NCBI GenBank assembly: GCA_050115015.1
Contig: JASFRI010000184.1
Location: 1-8,219, forward strand
Length of the DNA: 8,219 nucleotides
Direction: 5' to 3'
Source: JASFRI01 sp050115015
GTDB taxonomy: Bacteria; Acidobacteriota; Polarisedimenticolia; CBDVAL01
The notes beneath the pieces are model-generated. The model ran no database searches and was not told where the DNA came from. It worked only from the letters and a program-made list of their open reading frames with translations. This document shows positions 1 through 3,641 of the stretch, piece after piece (the stretch's first letter is position 1; each line of letters begins with the position of its first letter). A program made the translations under genes and the position numbers.

Positions 1-152
1 AAGGTGCCCCGCATCCCGAAGTAGCCGTTCCCCACGCTGAAGAAGGTCTCGGCCTGCGGCAGCAGCCGCGGATAGAAACGCCTCTCGACCAGCCGCCAGG
101 GATCCGGGGGGTACACGTACCCGGGACGCCTGACGCCCTTGCGGTGGATCAT
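1..152 (-). CDS. GH65 family disaccharide phosphorylase (kojibiose/trehalose/maltose phosphorylase type), N-terminal fragment
   Basis: Only the first 50 codons lie in the window; the gene runs off the left edge. The start is ATG at 152, preceded by GGGAGG (157-162) four bases upstream. The reading includes a 'YPPDPWRLVERRF' segment followed by 'AETFFSVGNGYFGMRGT', the characteristic N-terminal entry of GH65 proteins (E-x-x-F-S-x-G-N-G-x-x-G-x-R-G). Members split alpha-linked disaccharides with phosphate, releasing beta-glucose 1-phosphate, in the cytoplasm. The gene follows the beta-phosphoglucomutase gene by 37 bp on the same strand, the partner enzyme for that product, and the same pairing is known in actinobacteria (Rv3400/Rv3401-like). 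Substrate (trehalose, maltose, kojibiose, nigerose) cannot be told from this fragment. A GH65 hydrolase is possible but less likely given the neighbour. Confidence 0.85.
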   Translation of the reverse strand, partial: MIHRKGVRRPGYVYPPDPWRLVERRFYPRLLPQAETFFSVGNGYFGMRGT

Positions 153-189
153 CGTGCCTCCCGTCGCGCCGTCCGTTCTCGCTGTCGCA

Positions 190-945
190 TCACAGCAGTT
201 CCTCCAGGCCCGTCACCACGGCATGTGCGCCCCGCTCCAGGAGCATCTCCGGGCGCTCCCGGGCCACCCCGATGACCAGCGCGAAACCGCCTGCCCGTGC
301 GGCCTCCACCCCCGCGGCGGCGTCCTCGATCACCGCCGCCCGGGCCGGTGGTACGCCAAGCCTCCGGGCGGCCTCGAGGAACGTGTCGGGGGCCGGCTTG
401 CCCGCGAGGCCCAGACGCCCGGCGGCCCCCCCGTCCACCAGCGCCGGGAACCAGCCACCGAGCCCGGCGGCCCGGAGCACCGCTGCCGCGTCCTGGCTCG
501 ACGACACCACCGCGGTGCCGAACCCCTCCTCCACCAGGCGGCGCGTCAGCGCGACGGCCCCCGGGCACGGCCGGACCCCCTGTTCCTCCAGGACGGCACG
601 GATCATCGCGGTCTTCCGGTTCCCGAGCCCGCAGACCGTGTCGCGATCGACACCGTCCGACGGGTCGCCGTGCGGCAGGTCGATCTCCCGGGACCGGAGG
701 AAGGCGGCGACGCCTTCGTAGCGCGGCTTCCCGTCCACGTGCCGCCGGTAGTCCTCCCGAAGGTCGAACGGCACGAACGGCTTCCCGCCCGCGTCCGCCC
801 GCCGGCGGAGGAAGTCGTCGAACATGTGCTTCCAGCTGGCGGCATGGGCTCCGGCGGTATCCGTCAGCACGCCGTCGAGATCGAAGAGCACCGCGTCCAG
901 CCGTGTGCGGGAGAGCGGCGATGGGCGCGGTGCTGTCAGGCTCAC
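190..945 (-). CDS. pgmB: beta-phosphoglucomutase family HAD enzyme
   Basis: A 251-aa HAD-superfamily enzyme predicted to interconvert beta-glucose 1-phosphate and glucose 6-phosphate in the cytoplasm. HAD motif I is FDLDGVLTDT (residues 21-30; nucleophile D22, acid/base D24). The cap domain follows (about 31-120) and contains 'DGKPRYEGV' and 'GLGNRK', segments shared with actinobacterial beta-PGM proteins. Motif II is VVSSSQDA (146-153), motif III is the lysine in AGKPAPDTF (K183), and motif IV is VIEDAAAGVEAA (205-216; E207, D208). The start is GTG at 945, supported by GGAGGAG (952-958) six bases upstream. Length is a little above classical 220-aa PgmB, as in the relatives found beside GH65 genes. 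It is the first gene of a two-gene minus-strand unit with the GH65 phosphorylase, which supplies its substrate. A generic sugar phosphatase is the main alternative. Confidence 0.88.
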   Translation of the reverse strand: MSLTAPRPSPLSRTRLDAVLFDLDGVLTDTAGAHAASWKHMFDDFLRRRADAGGKPFVPFDLREDYRRHVDGKPRYEGVAAFLRSREIDLPHGDPSDGVDRDTVCGLGNRKTAMIRAVLEEQGVRPCPGAVALTRRLVEEGFGTAVVSSSQDAAAVLRAAGLGGWFPALVDGGAAGRLGLAGKPAPDTFLEAARRLGVPPARAAVIEDAAAGVEAARAGGFALVIGVARERPEMLLERGAHAVVTGLEELL

Positions 946-951
946 GAGGAA

Positions 952-958
952 CTCCTCC
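952..958 (-). promoter_or_regulatory. ribosome binding site for the GTG start of pgmB
   Basis: Read on the minus strand this is GGAGGAG, six bases before the GTG at 945. It is the reason for accepting the non-ATG start. Confidence 0.7.
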
Positions 959-1002
959 GGCGGCTCGAGGCGGGAACGCGCAGCGGGAATCGGGAGGGGC
1001 CA

Positions 1003-1032
1003 AGCCTAGCCAAGCGCGGAAAACGCTGTCAA
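1003..1032 (-). promoter_or_regulatory. sigma70-type promoter for pgmB-GH65
   Basis: On the minus strand a perfect -35 TTGACA (1027-1032) is followed after 18 bases by TAGGCT (1003-1008), a moderate -10. It points into the pgmB gene, leaving a leader of roughly 50 nt. The exact -35 match in a sequence this GC-rich makes chance less likely. Transcription start is not demonstrated. Confidence 0.55.
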
Positions 1033-1121
1033 GCCGACGGACGGAGGCCCCGGGGGGAGGGCGGGCGGATGTCCACCCTGGCGAAGGGTCCGGGGCTGGA
1101 GTACCATGGATGTCAAATCGT

Positions 1122-1126
1122 GGAGG
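1122..1126 (+). promoter_or_regulatory. ribosome binding site fixing the start of the 89-aa gene
   Basis: GGAGG lies six bases before the ATG at 1133. The alternative in-frame ATG at 1106 has only a weak GGGGC-type stretch in front of it, so 1133 is preferred. Confidence 0.7.
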
Positions 1127-1132
1127 TCGTCC

Positions 1133-1402
1133 ATGAAGACCATCCGGAACCTCACCCATCAGCCGCTGCGCATCCAGCTCGCGGGAGGAAAGGTCCTGCA
1201 CCTGGGCCCCGCGCGTACGGGCCAGATCGCCGCGACGAACCTGGAGCGCCCGGCCATCCGCCGCCTGATCGAGGCGAAGCAGATCGAGATCCTCGATGCC
1301 GGGCAGGGCTCACACGAACCCAGTGCCGGCGGGGAGGGAGGGCACGAGGCCACGCACGCCCGGGTCCCCACCAAGGTGCCCCACCCGACCGGCGATCGCT
1401 GA
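1133..1402 (+). CDS. small conserved-looking protein of unknown function (89 aa)
   Basis: No named family is recognised. The protein starts MKTIRNLTHQPLRIQLAGGKV and has two parts. Residues 1-57 look like a compact domain: alternating hydrophobics suggest beta strands (KTIRNLT, LRIQLAG, KVLHLGP), followed by a helix ('ERPAIRRLIEAKQIEIL', residues 38-54). Residues 58-89 are Gly/His/Pro-rich and probably disordered. There is no signal peptide or membrane segment, and no cysteine. I have an impression of similar short proteins (asparagine-threonine start, 'KVLHLGP', 'GQI') in GC-rich bacteria, but that is memory and not a database result. The start at 1133 is chosen for its GGAGG; starting at 1106 would add nine residues. 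It is divergent from pgmB and convergent with the 62-aa gene, so it is probably a single-gene transcript. Context gives no function. Confidence 0.7.
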   Translation: MKTIRNLTHQPLRIQLAGGKVLHLGPARTGQIAATNLERPAIRRLIEAKQIEILDAGQGSHEPSAGGEGGHEATHARVPTKVPHPTGDR

Positions 1403-1515
1403 GACGTTCTCGCCACGGCCGCGGGCCCGTCGGCCGGCGCCCGGTCCCGGCGAAAAACACGTACCATCCCGGTCGTGGAATTCTCCCGGGTTGCGCTGTA
1501 CGTCACTTCGCCGGG

Positions 1516-1551
1516 CGCAGCGGCCGGCGGACCGGCCGGTGGGACGCTGCG
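1516..1551. terminator. strong GC hairpin between convergent genes (possible bidirectional terminator)
   Basis: The left arm CGCAGCGGCCGG (1516-1527), a CGGA loop (1528-1531) and the right arm CCGGCC (1532-1537) plus GCTGCG (1546-1551) pair for 12 bp, with an 8-nt bulge at 1538-1545. It begins two bases beyond the stop of the 62-aa minus-strand gene and lies 114 bases after the plus-strand 89-aa gene. No T-tract follows on either strand, so classical intrinsic termination is uncertain. Confidence 0.4.
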
Positions 1552-1552
1552 G

Positions 1553-1741
1553 TCAGTGTCCCGGTCGCACCGAGGGCGGCAGCATCTTGAGCACCCGATC
1601 CAGGGCCATCCGGTACTCGACCGAGGCCTGCTCCCGGGCTTCCCGGGTGCTGGCCGGATCCGTCGAAACCTTCGCCAGGTGATCGAGGGCGTCGTCCATG
1701 CGCCGGCGTGCGATGCGGTAGTCCTGATCGATGCAGAGCAT
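1553..1741 (-). CDS. hypothetical small helical protein (62 aa)
   Basis: Not recognised as a named family. The start ATG at 1741 has an excellent AAGGAGG (1750-1756), eight bases upstream. The frame stays open upstream to 1873, but those 44 extra residues are Pro/Arg/Gly-rich and typical of chance reading in GC-rich DNA. The protein is highly charged and almost wholly helical: a first helix at about residues 6-25 (DYRIARRRMDDALDHLAK) and a second at about 31-53 (STREAREQASVEYRMALDRVLKM), separated by a 'STDPA' turn. This is a helical hairpin pattern with hydrophobics spaced three to four residues apart. No signal peptide or membrane segment is seen. It lies 209 bp downstream of the PLA2-like gene on the same strand. 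Function is unknown; the strong ribosome binding site and convincing secondary structure are the basis for calling it real. Confidence 0.6.
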   Translation of the reverse strand: MLCIDQDYRIARRRMDDALDHLAKVSTDPASTREAREQASVEYRMALDRVLKMLPPSVRPGH

Positions 1742-1748
1742 CGCCTCA

Positions 1749-1756
1749 CCCTCCTT
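1749..1756 (-). promoter_or_regulatory. ribosome binding site fixing the start of the 62-aa gene
   Basis: On the minus strand this reads AAGGAGGG, ideally placed before the ATG at 1741. It decides against the longer 106-aa reading from 1873. Confidence 0.7.
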
Positions 1757-1805
1757 GCCAGCTCCGGATGGCGGGTTGCGTCGGCCCGGCTTCGTCTTCA
1801 CGGTC

Positions 1806-1824
1806 GGGGCCCGGGATGGGCCCC
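1806..1824. repeat. perfect GC inverted repeat
   Basis: GGGGCCC (1806-1812) and GGGCCCC (1818-1824) flank a 5-nt GGGAT loop. It lies in the gap between the PLA2-like gene and the 62-aa gene and would fold in the leader of the latter if that is transcribed from upstream. Each arm contains the palindrome GGGCCC. No T-tract is seen. Confidence 0.4.
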
Positions 1825-1884
1825 GGGAACCGCCGGGTCTTCTCCGCACGCTCCGGCTCGCGGCACCCGTCACGGGAGCGGCAT

Positions 1885-1913
1885 CCGCCCGTTCACTCCG
1901 GTGGGCCGGGCGG
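1885..1913. terminator. hairpin downstream of the PLA2-like gene, possible terminator
   Basis: CCGCCCG (1885-1891) and CGGGCGG (1907-1913) form a perfect 7-bp stem with a 15-nt loop, beginning 38 bases after the stop codon at 1951 on the minus strand. No run of T follows, so this is a stem-loop with only possible terminator or mRNA-stabilising activity. Confidence 0.3.
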
Positions 1914-1921
1914 TCGATAGG

Positions 1922-1930
1922 AGCATACCA
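1922..1930 (-). promoter_or_regulatory. possible extended -10 promoter for the 62-aa gene
   Basis: On the minus strand this reads TGGTATGCT, that is TGn followed by TATGCT, an extended -10 pattern. No convincing -35 is seen. Transcription from here would give a leader of about 175 nt carrying the two GC hairpins at 1885-1913 and 1806-1824. It sits about 20 bases after the PLA2-like stop codon. Confidence 0.25.
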
Positions 1931-1950
1931 TTACGGGCGGGCTTCCCACC

Positions 1951-3081
1951 TCACGGGGTCGCGACGACCGTCACGTCCACCGCGTCCTCGAACTGCCGGC
2001 CGGTAAAGGCCCCGTCCGGAGCGAGATCCACCGACACGTAGAACGTCGCCGGACCGGGGGGCATGCCCGCGGGGGGCGGCCCCTGGTAGACCACGCGGTC
2101 GAAGACCTGCACCAGGGGGCCGATCCGCGCCGGTGCCGGCGCCCCGGAGACCCAGCTCCCGGAACCGTCGAGCCAGTAGAGCCCGGCGGCGGTCTGGACG
2201 TACAGCCAGTAGTCCACGACGAGGCCGGCGGGGACGCCGACCAGCGAGACGCGCAGCTCGATGGGCTCGCCGGCGGGCAGCGTGACCGGCCCGTCCCCTC
2301 CGTTGACCGCGAGATCGACGTTGTCCTTCTGGCAGGAGGGCCCGTAGAGGAAGTCGTCGACGGCCGCCGGGAAGATCAGGTTGCAGTCGAGGTCGGTCAG
2401 GCCCTGGTCCCCCACGCAGGCGTCATGGTCGAAGCAGTCCTGCCCGAAGGCGAACACCGTGTTGTTCGGTGGCCCGTCCCCGGGACAGCCGGCGCCGCAG
2501 CGCCCCATGCATCCCCCGTCCGCCCAGGGATAGGGTCCGACCAGCGCCTCGAAGCCGCGCGGGATCAGGTTCACGGGGTACGTGCCGGTGTGCAGTCGGT
2601 TCATCTTCCCGCAGATGTCCTGGATGTCCGCGGTGGAGCCCTCGACACGCCAGCGCCCGTTCGCCGCCTCGAGAAGACCGTCCCGGAGGGAACCCCTGAT
2701 CGGGAGGTTCGGTGGCCAGCTCGCCAGCAGATTCAGGGCGCGGGCGAGGCCGTCCTCCAGCGAGGAGCGCGGCGCGCCCAGCGCGGCGAGGGCCCCGCGG
2801 ATCGCCGCGACGTCGTCGTCGGTCAGCCCGGGCCCGTCGCTCTCGATGCGGAACCATCGCGGCTCCCATCCCACTCGCAGCCGGATACGGGTGTTGCCGC
2901 AACGCACGACGAAGGCCTGCGCGCCGCCGCCCGCCCACGTGGCGTGGAAGTGCAGCGGGATCGCCGGATCCCCACCCCGGATCTCCCCGGGAGTCCTCCG
3001 GGTGAGCTGGGTCGCGGCCAGCAGCCCGGGTCCCAGCAGCAGCAGCGAGACGATCATGACGAGCTTCGGGAGGGCGCGCAT
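1951..3081 (-). CDS. secreted phospholipase A2-like protein with C-terminal beta-rich domain
   Basis: A 376-aa exported protein. Residues 1-23 form a clear signal peptide (MRALPK, hydrophobic core VMIVSLLLLGPGLLAA), probably cleaved near residue 23. Residues about 35-165 are an unrecognised N-terminal region. Residues 191-250 are a cysteine-rich core: C191, C195 and C199 in a 'CMGRCGAGCPGDG' loop, then DCFDHDAC (215-222), matching the phospholipase A2 active-site signature in which H219 would be the catalytic base and D220 the calcium ligand, then C233 and C250. Residues about 255-376 are beta-rich ('LRVSLVGVPAGLVVDYWLYVQTA', 'PPGPATFYVSVDLAPDG'), resembling a domain often appended to secreted bacterial proteins. 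Start ATG at 3081 has AAGGAGG (3088-3094) six bases upstream. Lipid hydrolysis is inferred from the motif only. It could instead be a non-catalytic PLA2-fold protein. It is probably extracytoplasmic, with disulfides. Confidence 0.8.
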   Translation of the reverse strand: MRALPKLVMIVSLLLLGPGLLAATQLTRRTPGEIRGGDPAIPLHFHATWAGGGAQAFVVRCGNTRIRLRVGWEPRWFRIESDGPGLTDDDVAAIRGALAALGAPRSSLEDGLARALNLLASWPPNLPIRGSLRDGLLEAANGRWRVEGSTADIQDICGKMNRLHTGTYPVNLIPRGFEALVGPYPWADGGCMGRCGAGCPGDGPPNNTVFAFGQDCFDHDACVGDQGLTDLDCNLIFPAAVDDFLYGPSCQKDNVDLAVNGGDGPVTLPAGEPIELRVSLVGVPAGLVVDYWLYVQTAAGLYWLDGSGSWVSGAPAPARIGPLVQVFDRVVYQGPPPAGMPPGPATFYVSVDLAPDGAFTGRQFEDAVDVTVVATP

Positions 3082-3147
3082 GTCGAACCTCCTTCGCGGC
3101 AGGTGCCGTCTGCGGGACGGCGGGCGATGTGGATGCCTCTGTCCTCT

Positions 3148-3176
3148 GGTCTACGCCCGAACGCCCTCCGCGTCAA
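3148..3176 (-). promoter_or_regulatory. sigma70-type promoter for the PLA2-like gene
   Basis: On the minus strand TTGACG (3171-3176) is followed by exactly 17 bases and TAGACC (3148-3153). The -35 matches five of six consensus positions and the -10 is weak. It points at the PLA2-like gene, with a leader of about 60 nt. The MITE-like element begins only eight bases beyond the -35 box (target repeat starts at 3185), so its insertion redefined everything upstream of this promoter. Confidence 0.45.
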
Positions 3177-3184
3177 CGGTCCCG

Positions 3185-3193
3185 TGGTGGTTT
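3185..3193. repeat. left 9-bp direct repeat (target-site duplication)
   Basis: TGGTGGTTT, identical and in the same orientation at 3388-3396. Each copy abuts the outer end of a terminal inverted repeat exactly, as expected for a target duplicated on transposition. Confidence 0.75.
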
Positions 3194-3219
3194 CATGGCG
3201 GTGGGCAGCTTGTTGCTCC
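3194..3219. repeat. left terminal inverted repeat of the MITE-like element
   Basis: 26 bp starting CATGGCGGTGGGCAG and ending TTGTTGCTCC. The reverse complement of 3362-3387 matches it at 24 of 26 positions; the mismatches are at the 6th and 11th bases. Confidence 0.8.
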
Positions 3220-3244
3220 AGCAGCGGTGACCGGGGCGCTCCGT

Positions 3245-3273
3245 GGAAGACCGCCTTTTTGTCAGGCACTTCC
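3245..3273. repeat. hairpin inside the MITE-like element
   Basis: GGAAG (3245-3249) pairs with CTTCC (3269-3273), and inside it GCCT (3253-3256) pairs with AGGC (3264-3267) around a 7-nt TTTTGTC loop, with a 3:1 internal loop between the two helices. It may be a transcript stem-loop or a transposase recognition feature; its function is unknown. Confidence 0.35.
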
Positions 3274-3361
3274 GAGCCATGTCGGCTCCCGGCGGGGGCA
3301 GCGGTGGTGCCCGGCCTCCTCGCCCCGGCAAACGCGTCCCGGTTCTCCCCTTCCCGGCGAG

Positions 3362-3387
3362 GGAGCAACAAGCTGCGCACCACCATG
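3362..3387. repeat. right terminal inverted repeat of the MITE-like element
   Basis: Begins GGAGCAACAAGCTGC and ends CACCACCATG; pairs with 3194-3219 at 24 of 26 positions. Confidence 0.8.
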
Positions 3388-3396
3388 TGGTGGTTT
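3388..3396. repeat. right 9-bp direct repeat (target-site duplication)
   Basis: TGGTGGTTT, identical to 3185-3193. Together with the end of the inverted repeat it also makes a local palindrome (ACCACCA TG TGGTGGT). Confidence 0.75.
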
Positions 3397-3514
3397 GCCG
3401 GTCGTCGCGCCCCGGCGCCGGCAGGCCGGGGGGGGGGCGGTGCGCGACACGTCCCAGCCCCACGGCCCGCACTGGGGCAGGGACCCCAGAGGCGCCAGGG
3501 GCGCCCCCTTCTCG
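3397..3514. other. hairpin-rich intergenic stretch with a G10 tract, no gene
   Basis: No coding region is seen here. The stretch holds CCCCGG/CCGGGG (3410-3415 with 3426-3431), ten consecutive G (3428-3437), CTGGGG/CCCCAG with a 6-nt loop (3472-3477 with 3484-3489), and GGCGCC/GGCGCC with a 3-nt loop (3491-3496 with 3500-3505). The last two stems are almost back to back and precede the possible three-way junction at 3515. No convincing promoter for the downstream operon was found here, so its transcription start is unknown. Confidence 0.4.
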
Positions 3515-3586
3515 TCCTGCAAGCTCTTTTGTTTCATGCGGATGGCTCCGATGCGCGGGACCCCCGTTGGCGTCCCTCTTGCAGGA
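3515..3586 (+). ncRNA. candidate structured leader RNA (three-way junction) upstream of the IOR operon
   Basis: A closing helix P1 of nine perfect pairs (3515-3523 TCCTGCAAG with 3578-3586 CTTGCAGGA) encloses two further stems. P2 is CAT-g-CGGA (3535-3542) with TCCG-ATG (3547-3553), loop TGGC and a one-base bulge. P3 is GGGAC-c-CC (3557-3564) with GG-c-GTCCC (3569-3576), loop CGTT and one mismatch. Junction strands are 11, 3 and 1 nt. It ends 55 nt before the iorA ATG. The 5' strand of P1 (TCCTG) could also pair with CAGGA at 3630-3634, which overlaps the iorA ribosome binding site, suggesting a switch. No known riboswitch class is recognised. GC-rich DNA folds readily, so this needs covariation support. 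Confidence 0.3.
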
Positions 3587-3641
3587 ATGGATCCGGGGCC
3601 GGGTCGGCGCGCGTCCCGGCCGATGCCGACAGGAGTCCACC

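Larger units (their letters stand above)
3194..3387. mobile_element. MITE-like non-autonomous transposable element (194 bp)
   Basis: Two 26-bp terminal inverted repeats (3194-3219 and 3362-3387, 24/26 matching) enclose 142 bp without a credible coding region. They are bounded immediately by perfect 9-bp direct repeats (3185-3193 and 3388-3396). This is the architecture of a miniature inverted-repeat transposable element moved in trans by an insertion-sequence transposase. A 9-bp duplication is seen in several families (for example IS4, the IS903 group of IS5, IS256, ISAs1), and I cannot assign the parent. The inside carries a hairpin at 3245-3273. It sits between the divergent PLA2-like and iorA genes, just upstream of the PLA2-like promoter. 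The near-identical ends and perfect duplication suggest a fairly recent insertion. No transposase gene is in the window. Confidence 0.75.

Noticed and set aside
1079..1107. Plus-strand promoter TGGCGA-17-TACCAT before the 89-aa gene
   Set aside because: Only about half of each box matches; TACCAT also occurs at 1461 and 1925 where no plus-strand gene follows.
139..1590. 483-codon plus-strand open frame over pgmB
   Set aside because: Pro/Arg/Gly-rich shadow antisense to pgmB, which has clear HAD motifs; no domain and no ribosome binding site.
1742..1873. N-terminal extension of the 62-aa protein
   Set aside because: Pro/Arg/Gly-rich with no fitting ribosome binding site, while ATG 1741 has an ideal one.
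3185..3396. Invertible promoter switch or recombinase sites
   Set aside because: Inverted repeats alone would fit, but the exactly abutting direct repeats fit transposition better, and no recombinase gene or strong internal promoter is seen.
3515..3586. tRNA-like fold
   Set aside because: The length and closing helix suit a tRNA, but there is no T-loop TTC motif, no D-arm and no plausible anticodon arm.
3243..3641. Extended start for iorA at 3243
   Set aside because: The additional 133 residues are read through half of the MITE-like element and hairpin-rich DNA and are low complexity; ATG 3642 has a good ribosome binding site and fits family N-termini.
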